Shown: positions 54,049 through 62,755 of the stretch, piece after piece
Layout: each line of letters starts with the position of its first letter
Position numbering within the stretch: the first letter of the stretch is position 1
DNA from: Archaeoglobus sp. JdFR-27
GTDB taxonomy: Archaea > Halobacteriota > Archaeoglobi > Archaeoglobales > Archaeoglobaceae
DNA length: 64,000 bases
Assembly: GCA_002011235.1 (NCBI GenBank)
Contig: MTMO01000012.1
Span: forward strand, 49,835 to 113,834
Direction: 5' to 3'
The notes under the pieces: model-generated
Told to the model about the DNA's origin: nothing
Databases searched by the model: none
The model's input: the letters and a program-made list of their open reading frames with translations, nothing else
Translations under genes and position numbers: made by a program

Positions 54049-55358
54049 GGAGAGAAGAAATATTGATGCTTTTGGCCTTCCTTCTCTTTGTTCATGGTTA
54101 TCTTTTGCAAAACGTATTTCCGGCTTTGCTCGCCTTCTCGATTGTTGTCTATCTTGCATATATTCGCTCAGAATTCTCACCCAATATTGAGGCTGAAAGA
54201 AGAATCGATAGTAGGCTGGTGGAGGGAACCAGAACAATCTCAAAGCTAAAATTGAGGAACCTCACAAACAAAAAGCTGAGGATAGCAATACTGGAGGATT
54301 CCTTACCTAGTGGTTTTGAATCAGAAACCCCCCCTCCTTTTATACTTGACGGGAGGGAGGAAAGAGAAGTTGAATATTTCATTATTCCTGTAAAAGGAGT
54401 GTATAAGGTCAGAGGGCCGAGAATTAGAATAACGGATTTACGAGACTTCTATTATGCCGATTTTGTTATAGATTCGGAAGTTGAGGTTGAAGTTTATCCA
54501 TCTCTTGACAAAATCAAGGAGGAGGCTAAAGTTGAAGAGAATATCAAGCTGGCAACAACGTATCAGAAAATGTTATTGGGCTTGCAAACGATGGAAATCC
54601 ACTCCTTGAGGGGATTTCAACTGGGAGATGATACAAAACATGTTGAATGGAAAGCTACCGCGAGATTGGGTGAGTTGATAGTTAAGGACTTTCTTAGGGA
54701 GGTTGAAAGTGATGTATACATAGTTCTTGATGCCGGGAGGGAGATGAGGAAGGGTGTTAAGAATTCCAAGGTAGATTATGCCACGACTCTGGCGCTTCAG
54801 CTTGTGTACGCTCTGAGAAGGTATAAAGTGGGGTTGATAGTTTACGATGATTTTGGTGTCAAATACAGGGTTGAGGCATCAAAATCCCCAGAGCAAATTG
54901 AAAAGATTGCTAGGTCGTTGAACATAAGTCCGATACACTCAGATCTCCTGGGAGTTAAACTGCCAGAAATTAGCTTTAAATTGTCGGAAGAAAGTAGGAA
55001 CTTTCTCAGGAGAATACTTCCGGTCTTTAGAAGGAAGGGTTTTGCCACGGGGTTGATTGAAGTTATGAGTTCCTTACCCCTCATGACCTTTTTGATTTTC
55101 ATACCTGACATTACTGCCCATACTAATGAACTGATCAGGGTTCTGTCGGAGTTCAAGAACAAACATAAAATTTTGATTCTAACACCGAATCCTGTCCTGT
55201 TTTACGACGAATCAAAACTGGATAGGGAAACACTACTCTGGCTTTATAAGAGATATATTGAAAGGGAAGAGTTTATCAAAAAACTGAATAAATTAGTTCC
55301 GACACTCGATCTGGGGCCCTCGGATCTTTTAGACGTTATTAGGGGTGCATTGGAATGA
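54045..55358 (+). CDS. DUF58 family protein
   Basis: This 437-residue protein has a pair of N-terminal membrane helices (about 5-40), an extracellular or cytoplasmic beta domain, and the DUF58 core with HSLRGFQLGDDTKHVEWKAT near residue 185 and VYIVLDAGREM near 226, which continues into a VWA-like fold. It is the standard MoxR partner. Its ATG overlaps the MoxR stop and its end overlaps the next gene, so all are coupled. Confidence 0.92.
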   Translation: MRREEILMLLAFLLFVHGYLLQNVFPALLAFSIVVYLAYIRSEFSPNIEAERRIDSRLVEGTRTISKLKLRNLTNKKLRIAILEDSLPSGFESETPPPFILDGREEREVEYFIIPVKGVYKVRGPRIRITDLRDFYYADFVIDSEVEVEVYPSLDKIKEEAKVEENIKLATTYQKMLLGLQTMEIHSLRGFQLGDDTKHVEWKATARLGELIVKDFLREVESDVYIVLDAGREMRKGVKNSKVDYATTLALQLVYALRRYKVGLIVYDDFGVKYRVEASKSPEQIEKIARSLNISPIHSDLLGVKLPEISFKLSEESRNFLRRILPVFRRKGFATGLIEVMSSLPLMTFLIFIPDITAHTNELIRVLSEFKNKHKILILTPNPVLFYDESKLDRETLLWLYKRYIEREEFIKKLNKLVPTLDLGPSDLLDVIRGALE

Positions 55359-55897
55359 TCGGGATAGCCATGGCTAAGAATACCATATCCAGTCCTTCCA
55401 CAAGATCAAAAGCATTAATGAATCTAATACGCCACATATTGAAGTTCAGGAGGGATCTGTTCATAGTCTTATTCTTCATTTACTGTCTGGCACTGAGCTA
55501 TGAATTTAAAATAACCAATGTGTATGATTTGTATGATTCCAATCTGATCACTGTTCTTGCCATCATCTTACCATCACTTCTCATCCTCGATGTGGGGCTG
55601 AGGGATGAGGGCAGAAGTTTGGTTGCATATGTTATCGTTGCAGCCACCTTAATCGCCTGGTTTGTTGGAGAAATTAGGGGAGTGTTTGTTATTGTTGTTT
55701 TGCTCATTCTCCTCTATCACTTCTCAAAAGACAATCCAAGAAAAGGAGTTTTTGTGGTGTTGGCCAGCATCGCTCTGCTTGTTACTGGACTTGTTCTTTG
55801 TGAGGGTTTGCTCAATTTGCTTGGGGCCTCTTCAACACAAGTTGTCTTTATTTCGGGTGTTAGCATCTTTGTTGTGCTTCTCTGGAGGAGAACCTAA
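55355..55897 (+). CDS. Small multi-pass membrane protein of the MoxR operon
   Basis: This 180-residue protein has about five hydrophobic helices and little else. I do not recognise it. The start overlaps the DUF58 stop by four bases, so it is the last coupled gene of the DUF4129-DUF4350-MoxR-DUF58 unit. A role as membrane partner of the complex is inferred from position. Confidence 0.72.
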   Translation: MIGIAMAKNTISSPSTRSKALMNLIRHILKFRRDLFIVLFFIYCLALSYEFKITNVYDLYDSNLITVLAIILPSLLILDVGLRDEGRSLVAYVIVAATLIAWFVGEIRGVFVIVVLLILLYHFSKDNPRKGVFVVLASIALLVTGLVLCEGLLNLLGASSTQVVFISGVSIFVVLLWRRT

Positions 55898-56086
55898 GGT
55901 AATAAGGTAACCTTAGTAGCTTTTTAAGCATCTTTAAGCATAGCAACATTTGTCCTGAGTTATGTAAATTCAACGTTCTAACACTCAAAATTCAACACTC
56001 GGCCAACTCGGGTAAGATTTCTCTCGAAAAATCCCTCAAAACAAAATCTCTCAAATATTCATTCTTCAACATCCTTTAGCGATCAT

Positions 56087-57103
56087 CTATCGCTTCTTTA
56101 CGACAATATTCAAATTCAGACTCTGAATTTTCCCCTCTACGGCATCCAAAATCCTTTTCTCAGCTTTGGTTCCAGTGAAATCTTTCATCTTCTCTGGTTT
56201 TGAAGGCAATGGTGGAACATGATCTTTGAACAGCAAAAACCACATCTTGTATCTTCCAGGTTTATCAATTGTGAAGGTGTATGGCGTCTCCCACTGTGGA
56301 GTCCAGTTACCCTCTATATTAACTGGTGTGTGGTTTAGGGTGACATTGAACCTGTCAAAGAAATACATCCGATGTATCACGGTTCTGTTGTTCTCGTAAC
56401 CTGCATCCACCAGCCAGATTTCAATCGTGTATTTGACGGTTCTGTATTCGTGATTTGCTATGCCGATTATTATCGTACCATTCTGCCCAACCCTAAGCTT
56501 TGTTGGATAATCGGCAGCCTTTCCTTCAGAACCGAGTATGTAGAACTCGGTAAACTTCTCACCCTGCTTTGGGGTCACGATAATATAGATGAGAGTCACA
56601 ATTGAGGCGATAATCGCTATTACCAGAACAACCGTCAGAATTCTGTCGAGCCTGCTTGTTTCTTCCCATCTTATTGCTTTCTTTATTTCAATTTTTGGGA
56701 TGAAAGGATCTCTGGCTTTGAACCTCCTGTATGCTGCTAGTAAGCAGAAAACAATGTTGAAGGAGGCGATGCTTATTAGAATTGGGGTCAACCTTATCCC
56801 GAACGGTGTGTAGTTTAAGGCCAAGCCTATGAGGGGAGTTATTGCTATGCTCAGTCCGAAGGATAAAGCGATCCTTTCGATTTCATCTAAATCTCTTTTT
56901 TCAGGGAAAAGGAATGATATAAGAGAGTAACCTGGGAAAAAAAGGATAAATGGTAACCCTATCACTTTTCGCCATATACTTTCTGGGAAGATATAGATTA
57001 TCATGATCAGCAAAATTGAAAGGGAGAACATTGTAAGCAAGTCCCAAACGTGTTTCCAGCCTTTCATGCTATCCTGATCTACCGATTTATCGGTTTCCTC
57101 CAT
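56087..57103 (-). CDS. DUF1616 membrane protein
   Basis: This 338-residue protein has four N-terminal membrane helices with the DUF1616-like stretch IGLPFILFFPGYSLISFLFP, a further helix near residue 155, and a C-terminal extracellular beta domain with GQNGTIIIGIANHEYRTVKY. The domain could bind surface glycans or proteins. In methanogens and Archaeoglobales DUF1616 genes often lie near surface-protein or glycosylation genes; here two PGF-CTERM proteins lie downstream. It converges with the MoxR operon. Confidence 0.8.
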   Translation of the reverse strand: MEETDKSVDQDSMKGWKHVWDLLTMFSLSILLIMIIYIFPESIWRKVIGLPFILFFPGYSLISFLFPEKRDLDEIERIALSFGLSIAITPLIGLALNYTPFGIRLTPILISIASFNIVFCLLAAYRRFKARDPFIPKIEIKKAIRWEETSRLDRILTVVLVIAIIASIVTLIYIIVTPKQGEKFTEFYILGSEGKAADYPTKLRVGQNGTIIIGIANHEYRTVKYTIEIWLVDAGYENNRTVIHRMYFFDRFNVTLNHTPVNIEGNWTPQWETPYTFTIDKPGRYKMWFLLFKDHVPPLPSKPEKMKDFTGTKAEKRILDAVEGKIQSLNLNIVVKKR

Positions 57104-57490
57104 ACTAGAACACCCTCTTAAAAGGGGGTGACACTGCCTCTTTTTAATTTAACTATGATCTCCAACTTTTTCCACTTCTAACTCCCCTCACTTTCCCCTC
57201 CAACTAAGACATCAATAGGTCTAAAATTTAGAAGGGGTCAGTCATTCCCGTTTATTAACTCATCAGGAAGTTCCACTTATTGATTATTAATTTATTGATA
57301 ATTTATTGATTCTATTGATTATCAAATTGAATAATTAATTTAAATAATTATTAATTATTTAATATTATTGGCTAAAAACCTCTTAAAAAACTCCCTGATC
57401 CCTCAAAAACTTTTCATCAGACCCCTCTTCACTTTTTAAATTGCAGAACGCTCTCTCCCCAAATGTTGAATTCTGACAGCCACTTTGATT
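57104..57490. other. AT-rich intergenic interval
   Basis: This stretch has no plausible gene. It contains repeated TTATTGATT/AATTTATTGAT units near 57275-57320 and a near-palindromic AATAATTAATTTAAATAATTA tract. It may carry the promoter of the DUF1616 gene and the termination region of its left neighbour. Confidence 0.6.
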
Positions 57491-57982
57491 TCACTCATCG
57501 GTTCGATCTCCAAACCTAAACAACAAAGAGCTTTTGAAGAACCTCTTCAGCATCTCGATGTGTTTAGTTTCCCATTCTACAAGACTCTCAAGCGTTCCTC
57601 TTACCTCTTCAACGTCTTCAGCATCGATTAGCTCTTTCAACCCCTCGAAGTCGACCATCTTGAGTAGGTAGCTGTAATAGTGGAAGGCAAAGTACTCCCA
57701 ATTGCTTATACTCTGCATCATCTCCTCCTTTGACTTTCCTTTAAAATCGAATACCTTGCCTTTAGCTTCAAACTCAGATTTGTAACCGAGTCTTTCCACA
57801 GCCTCCAAAAGCATCTTTTTGTGGATTTCATTGTCACAGTATAGCTGGAAAAGAACATCCCAAGGTGTTTTTTCTCTGATCCAGTAAAGAGTCTCAGCAA
57901 TAACGTCCTTTTCAGTTTCTTCTGCAAAGTAGGCATTTAGTAGAAGGTTTGCAAGGACACCGGGATCTTTAATCTTCGTCAT
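57491..57982 (-). CDS. All-helical protein, possibly ferritin-like
   Basis: This 163-residue protein appears entirely helical, with four long helices and two EIHKKMLLEAVERLG and ETKHIEMLKRFF segments spaced like the second and fourth helices of rubrerythrin/ferritin-fold proteins. Only part of the usual metal-ligand set is visible, so a di-iron site is unproven. The gene stands alone. I assign it to the ferritin-like fold with low confidence. Confidence 0.6.
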   Translation of the reverse strand: MTKIKDPGVLANLLLNAYFAEETEKDVIAETLYWIREKTPWDVLFQLYCDNEIHKKMLLEAVERLGYKSEFEAKGKVFDFKGKSKEEMMQSISNWEYFAFHYYSYLLKMVDFEGLKELIDAEDVEEVRGTLESLVEWETKHIEMLKRFFKSSLLFRFGDRTDE

Positions 57983-58470
57983 TCATTAAAACAACTACCA
58001 CAATTTATTAAAGATTTTTGATTATTTTTGATTCCTCTATATGTGAAATGGGGCTTGTTGGGAGAATATGAGCTACCGGATAGCTAAAAACTTCAAAGAT
58101 CCATCTTCGACTTAGCTTGTTTAGAAATTCCATTCTGTCTTCTCGTTTATTCCATTATTGCAAGTTTATAAGCCTCAGAGTGAAAATTTTGAGAAGTCGT
58201 TAACGGGTGATACTTTAGTTTCAAATACCTTTACTTCAAAGGGCAGGAACCCATGCTTTAGCGTGAGAAAATTGGGGTTCTTTTTCCAGCCGTGTTATAT
58301 CTATATATCTGTATGGTTTTCTTGTTCGTTAGCTTCCTATATGGGTAAGGAATGGATTAGAATGGATTATGGAACAAAATAGATTATGAAATAATTTTTG
58401 GAGTACTGCATAACTTTAGCTTTCAAAAAAGTTTTTATAGGTTTGTTGCCAATTAAAAACGGTGGCAGTT
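57983..58470. other. Intergenic interval upstream of the first surface protein
   Basis: No convincing gene is present. The interval holds a TGATTATTTTTGATTC direct repeat near 58018-58034, a hairpin remnant at 58247-58280, and TTTTTATAGG near 58432-58441, about 30 bases before the surface-protein start, as a probable TATA box. A 74-codon frame at 58158 has no ribosome-binding site or protein-like composition. Confidence 0.55.
58247..58280 (+). mobile_element. Possible IS200/IS605-type terminal hairpin remnant
   Basis: GAACCC (58247-58252) pairs with GGGTTC (58275-58280), and inside lies CATGC-TTTA-GCGTG, a hairpin with a TTTAG loop. Such TTTAG-loop hairpins are typical of IS200/IS605 right ends. 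There is no transposase or TnpB frame next to it, so at most this is an isolated end left by a lost element. Confidence 0.3.
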
Positions 58471-60648
58471 ATGAGGTGGAAAACCACAATAAAAATAGTA
58501 AAAATATTCTCAGTTCTACTACTACCCTTATCACTACTGGCCTTGCCAGCATTTGCAAGCCCCCTTGTGAAGGTTGAGATATTCAACAACAGCTACTATG
58601 AGAGCCTGACCGTGTTGAAACCCGGAAACGAAAACTGGATAAAAATGACTGGTGGGAGTGAATTCGTAGTTCCAAGTATAAAAATGGTTTATAATGGGAT
58701 TAACACCACTCAATACACAAAAGATGATAAAACAGTAAAAATAACCACTTATGGAATCCAAGAAAATCAGGATTATGTTGTAAATTATCCGTTTACAGGG
58801 CACCCCATGTACTATCAGGAGGATACCGTAACTGCTGAAATAGCTGGAGCGAGCGATCTTGCCAACAAAACAGCGTATATATATCTGGTTAAAACGTATC
58901 CAACTCAGTTAAAGAATGCTCTGGCTTCAGCAGTTGATGGAGATACTCAGCCTTTAAAGAGCTTGCTCAGTGATGCGGTTCAGGAAAAATCAACAACTCT
59001 CGATGCTAATGGTAATGCAACGGTCTCGTTTGGAACACTTGATCCTGGGGATTATGTTGTAGTTGCACTGCTTAACAAATCAACCGAGGCAAATATTACG
59101 TTTGTTTCTGCAACAGCCTTCGAGGTTTTAGAGCATAAATCGAGCTTGGATGTGAGCAATGTCACCAGAACGAGTACATCAGAGGGTTCTGTAAACGGAA
59201 CGTTTACGATTATTGGAGGCAGCAGCACTGCAAAATACACTTATATAGTTGCCTTGATAAGCAAAAGCGCTTATTCAGTTGAATTCAGGCTGGAAAGTGG
59301 TGGAACAAAAGCTACAACGAATTTAAAGGCAAACAACGCAACCCTTGTAAGCTCTTTTAAGATTGGCGGATCTGGTTTGAATAAAGTGAATTCAACCACG
59401 GTATATAACTGGATTAAGAATGCATTTCCACCAAATTCAGCTTCCTTAGAAAAATACACGAAAACTGGGAATACGTATGAAATATCTTCTTTGCCAGTTG
59501 GAGGATTGCCAGATGGAGAGTACTATCTAAATGTAGCAGCATGGAATGTGAGCAATTCATCACAGAGAGTTGTTGCATTCTCTCAGGCCATTGTAAAGAT
59601 AACAACGACAACAACCTTTGAAGTCACTCCAACATCGATCTCGAAAGAGATCAATGCAGGGGGTTCTGCAAGCGTTATAATAACGATATCCAATACTGGT
59701 AATTACGAACTTAGGAATGTGGAGCTATCAGCGTCTGGAGATGTTGCTGGTTGGATAAGCTTCAACCAGAGCCAAATTCAAAGCATCCCTGCCAGTGGAA
59801 GCAAGTCGGTAACTGTCACCATATCCGTTCCAAGTGGAGCTAGCGGAACCCACACCGGCAAGATTATCGTAAGTTCTGAAAACGGTGGAAGTAAAGAAAT
59901 TCCTGTGGAGGTAAAGGTTATCGTTGTAACCGGTGGAGGGTTCGCAGTCGGTCCACCAATCTTCACAGCTCCCTTCTCCAATGCCTTTGTGGTCTCGAAA
60001 TATCTGCCCAAGCCAGGGTTGTATGAGATTCCGGTTCCTGAAAATTATGTCAAGCAAACCAACATACTCTCGTTTGACCTCAAGTTCACTAAAAGTATCT
60101 ACGTTGATTGTAGAGTCTCAAAAGTCACGACACCCCCGAAGGAAGTTCCAAAACCAAACATCGACCTGTATCAGATGAATGAGATAATCATTCTAAAGTT
60201 TGGCACCAGGGAAAAGGTGCATCCTCAGGAAGCGTATATCGGGTTCAGGGTTAAGAAATCGTGGGTTGACAGCAGAGGTTACGAGCCAAAGGATGTTGCA
60301 ATGTTCAGGTGGAACGGGAAGGAGTGGACTGAGCTTGAGACTAGCTATATAAAGAGCGATAATAACTTCTATTACTACAAGGCACATACCAAGGAGTTCA
60401 GCCTGTTTGCGATTGGGGCTAAGATAAAACCACCGGTAGTAAAGCCCACTCCAACACCCACTCCAACTCCCACACCCACCCCAACTCCAACTCCTACACC
60501 CACTCCAACACCCACTCCAACTCCCACACCAGTTGTTACAACTCCCGCACCAACTCCCACACCAAAACCCTGGTGGAAGATTCCAGGATTTGAAGCCGTT
60601 ATTGCTGTTGCAGCCCTGATAATAATAGCTCTGTGGAGAAGAAGATGA
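58471..60648 (+). CDS. PGF-CTERM surface protein with Thr-Pro stalk
   Basis: This protein of about 725 residues has a signal peptide (about 10-30, ending ALPAFASP), an N-terminal surface domain, a NEW3-like beta domain (about 390-490), a PGF-pre-PGF-like domain (about 510-650, with VKKSWVDSRGYEPKDVAMFRW and EFSLFAIGA), then a (Thr-Pro)n stalk encoded by near-perfect 6- and 12-bp units (60450-60535), and a C-terminal PGFEAVIAVAALIIIALWRRR. That end is a PGF-CTERM archaeosortase signal, so the mature protein is lipid-anchored. GGTGG precedes the ATG at 58471. Confidence 0.88.
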   Translation: MRWKTTIKIVKIFSVLLLPLSLLALPAFASPLVKVEIFNNSYYESLTVLKPGNENWIKMTGGSEFVVPSIKMVYNGINTTQYTKDDKTVKITTYGIQENQDYVVNYPFTGHPMYYQEDTVTAEIAGASDLANKTAYIYLVKTYPTQLKNALASAVDGDTQPLKSLLSDAVQEKSTTLDANGNATVSFGTLDPGDYVVVALLNKSTEANITFVSATAFEVLEHKSSLDVSNVTRTSTSEGSVNGTFTIIGGSSTAKYTYIVALISKSAYSVEFRLESGGTKATTNLKANNATLVSSFKIGGSGLNKVNSTTVYNWIKNAFPPNSASLEKYTKTGNTYEISSLPVGGLPDGEYYLNVAAWNVSNSSQRVVAFSQAIVKITTTTTFEVTPTSISKEINAGGSASVIITISNTGNYELRNVELSASGDVAGWISFNQSQIQSIPASGSKSVTVTISVPSGASGTHTGKIIVSSENGGSKEIPVEVKVIVVTGGGFAVGPPIFTAPFSNAFVVSKYLPKPGLYEIPVPENYVKQTNILSFDLKFTKSIYVDCRVSKVTTPPKEVPKPNIDLYQMNEIIILKFGTREKVHPQEAYIGFRVKKSWVDSRGYEPKDVAMFRWNGKEWTELETSYIKSDNNFYYYKAHTKEFSLFAIGAKIKPPVVKPTPTPTPTPTPTPTPTPTPTPTPTPTPTPVVTTPAPTPTPKPWWKIPGFEAVIAVAALIIIALWRRR

Positions 60649-60725
60649 GGTAAAAGTGAGATTAGAGATTAAAAGTTAAATGTAGATTTTTTTTAACTTT
60701 TGGATCTAGGGAAGACGAAGATGTA

Positions 60726-60765
60726 AGGATGTTAGGATGTTAGGATATTAGGATGTGAGGATGAG
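60726..60765. repeat. 8-bp tandem repeat before the second surface protein
   Basis: AGGATGTT, AGGATGTT, AGGATATT, AGGATGTG and AGGATGAG are five consecutive 8-bp units. A further degenerate stretch of CAAGGTTAC/CGAAGTTAC units runs on from about 60780 and makes the extended N-terminus of the next frame low-complexity. Confidence 0.9.
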
Positions 60766-60866
60766 AGGGTGATCAAGAATTGCCAAGGTTACCGAAGTTA
60801 CCGGAGTTATCAAGACCAGAGTTACCAAGGCTAGAGTTATCAAAATTCCGACTGACAGTCAGATCG

Positions 60867-61880
60867 ATGAGATTGGCAAGATTGCCTATTTTATTTTTTG
60901 CTCTCCTTGTGATCGGCTTAGGATTAGGAGGATTATCGGGGATAGCGGTAGCTGGAGTTACGGATTTTAGCATAACTCCAGATAACCCGGTTAAAGGTGA
61001 CGTGGTTACGATATATGGTACTGCAAGTCCAAACGAGGAGGTAAGGATAGATGTCTCATTTGAAAGGGTTGTGACAACTCAGAATGGAGAATACGTTTTC
61101 CCTGTAGATGGGGTAAAAATTCCTGAGGGTAAGAACAGATTTAGCGTAACCGCATACGGTTGTGATAATCTTAAGGTTAGCGTTAAGATATTCTTCAATC
61201 TGATCTGGATCACACTCGGTTCGGAAGCAAGCAATGGCGTTGCAACGGTCTCTCACGGCAACGTTCCTACAGGCACATATAACGTACTCATACATGGAAA
61301 ATCAAGCCAGAGTTCTGTTAAGCTTAAAATTACCGCAACCGGCTACATAAAAGCTGATGAAAGTGGTGGGTTTAGCTATTCGTACGAAACATCTTCCATA
61401 CCGCCTGGGGAATTCTTCGTGTCTGTGGGAGGAATATCAAAGACTATTACTCTTGCGGAAGCTGGCAGTTCATCGGGTGGCTCATCAGGTGGATTTTCGG
61501 CACCGGTTTCAACTCCAACTCCCACCCCAACACCAACTCCAACTCCTACACCAACACCAACTCCCACTCCAACTCCCACACCTGTAGTTACAACTCCAAC
61601 TCCCACAAAAGCCGTGACACCTATGGTAACCCCAACGACAACTCCAAAGCAAACCTTAACGCCAGAACAAACTCCTATGCCTACACACACGGTTCAGACT
61701 CAGACTACACCTAGTAACACAACTCAACAGAACGAGACAAATGAAAAGAATAAGGAAAGTAAGGAAAATCAAAATCAGAAAGCTTGGGGCATTCGGATAC
61801 CTGGGTTTGAATTTATCATCGCGGTGATGAGTTTGGTCTTAGCAATTTTTGTATACAAAAAATTGAAATATCAGCCTTAA
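60867..61880 (+). CDS. Second PGF-CTERM surface protein with Thr-Pro stalk
   Basis: I take the ATG at 60867, which begins a signal peptide (LPILFFALLVIGLGLGG), giving about 337 residues. The frame is open to 60780, but that part is low-complexity Pro/Leu/Arg encoded by tandem repeats. A beta domain (about 30-205) is followed by a Ser/Gly linker, a (Thr-Pro)n stalk (61509-61581), a Thr/Gln-rich stretch and PGFEFIIAVMSLVLAIFVYKK, a PGF-CTERM end. It follows the larger surface protein, and both may sit in the same cell envelope. Confidence 0.82.
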   Translation: MRLARLPILFFALLVIGLGLGGLSGIAVAGVTDFSITPDNPVKGDVVTIYGTASPNEEVRIDVSFERVVTTQNGEYVFPVDGVKIPEGKNRFSVTAYGCDNLKVSVKIFFNLIWITLGSEASNGVATVSHGNVPTGTYNVLIHGKSSQSSVKLKITATGYIKADESGGFSYSYETSSIPPGEFFVSVGGISKTITLAEAGSSSGGSSGGFSAPVSTPTPTPTPTPTPTPTPTPTPTPTPVVTTPTPTKAVTPMVTPTTTPKQTLTPEQTPMPTHTVQTQTTPSNTTQQNETNEKNKESKENQNQKAWGIRIPGFEFIIAVMSLVLAIFVYKKLKYQP

Positions 61881-61906
61881 GTTTTAGAATTATAGGGGTG
61901 TATTAA

Positions 61907-62263
61907 ATGATGCATATCCATACCCATGAATCCGATAAGAAGGATTGGGCAAAGATGCAGAATGGTGTTATAAAGCTCCACCCCTACTGTAATAGATGCG
62001 GTACTTTGAAAAACGTCTCCTCGGATAGGGGAAAGAAGATAGGCTACTTCGTAGCTGCCCTGTCGAGGCTTAGAAAGATTTTGGAGAATAAAGGATATAA
62101 GGTATCGGACGCTCAAATAAGGTTAATTATGAAGGAATTGAGCAAAATTGACGGTTTTGAAGATACCTGGTGGATAACATTCTCCAAACAAAGAGAGATC
62201 TTCATTTCGGTCGTTGGGAAGTATGTTAGGGTTTCGAAAGACATTATAGGATCGGTTATATAG
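61907..62263 (+). CDS. Small protein with HxHxH and CxxC motifs, unknown function
   Basis: I do not recognise this 118-residue protein. It starts MMHIHTHESDKKDW, then KLHPYCNRCGTLKNVSSDRG, which looks like a zinc knuckle, then a helical remainder with KKIGYFVAALSRLR and a WWITF segment. The histidines and cysteines suggest metal binding. GGGGTG precedes the ATG, 26 bases after the second surface protein stop, so it may be cotranscribed with it. Confidence 0.65.
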   Translation: MMHIHTHESDKKDWAKMQNGVIKLHPYCNRCGTLKNVSSDRGKKIGYFVAALSRLRKILENKGYKVSDAQIRLIMKELSKIDGFEDTWWITFSKQREIFISVVGKYVRVSKDIIGSVI

Positions 62264-62344
62264 CCTATGTAAGGCTGTGGATGTGTGAATATAGGTAAAA
62301 ATATAAAAATATGAAAATATGAATATCCTACACATATTACACAT

Positions 62345-62431
62345 ATAATCCACAAGAGGACTTTCCTCCGGTCAGCAGAGGCCGAGCTAAGGCGATGAGG
62401 AGGGCTGATCGGAGCCAGTTAGCATTGTTGC
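62345..62431 (-). ncRNA. Candidate structured RNA
   Basis: A GC-rich island lies in AT-rich surroundings. CTCCGGTCAGC (62366-62376) pairs with GCTGATCGGAG (62404-62414), ten Watson-Crick and one wobble pair, with a nested GCC/GGC hairpin inside; GAGGA-CTT-TCCTC forms another small stem at 62356-62368. On the minus strand AATTATATATTTATC (about 62451-62465) is a strong TATA box about 26 bases before 62431. The minus strand also reads GAGGAAAGTCC, as in RNase P RNA, but no other part of that RNA is visible. Confidence 0.3.
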
Positions 62432-62620
62432 ACAGTACCATAAGCTTAGATAAATATATAATTACATAGTATTTTCATATGTTTATAGTATTATGTAACT
62501 ATTTATATAACAATATCCATAAATAAAGGAGAGTCTTATAGGGCAATAATGGGAAATCTTGAACTTCTTTGTGCAGATTAGAAATCTTTAATGGGTGTTT
62601 AGAATGGACATCGAGATACT

Positions 62621-62755
62621 ATGGCTAAATTCAGAAACATGCTTGTGCACATTTACTGGAAAATAGGCGGCGAAAAGGTTTACGAAATGATGAAAAAGGA
62701 TGTCTCAGATCTGGAGAAATTCATCGAGGAGGTGAAGAATTACGTTGACAGATAA
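62621..62755 (+). pseudogene. HepT toxin, C-terminal fragment
   Basis: AKFRNMLVHIYWKIGGEKVY followed by a KKDVSDLEKFIEEV segment is the C-terminal part of the HEPN-domain RNase/toxin HepT, including the RxxxxH-type motif (RNMLVH). The N-terminal half is missing; upstream sequence has only stop-ridden traces. It precedes and overlaps a frameshifted MntA gene, the usual partner. Confidence 0.65.

Noticed and set aside
58158..58382. 74-codon frame upstream of the first surface protein
   Set aside because: There is no ribosome-binding site or TATA at a fitting distance and the composition is not protein-like; the segment contains the hairpin remnant.
60780..60866. 29-residue extension of the second surface protein
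   Set aside because: It is low-complexity Pro/Leu/Arg sequence coded by tandem repeats and would put 30 charged residues before the signal peptide.
62264..62344. Direct ATAAAAATATGAAAATATG-like repeats as a replication origin
   Set aside because: AT-richness and short repeats alone are not enough; no Orc1/Cdc6 gene or origin recognition boxes are present.
62345..62431. RNase P RNA gene
   Set aside because: The minus strand has GAGGAAAGTCC, but the flanks are AT-rich and no further core element is visible within 300 bases. I kept it only as a candidate structured RNA.
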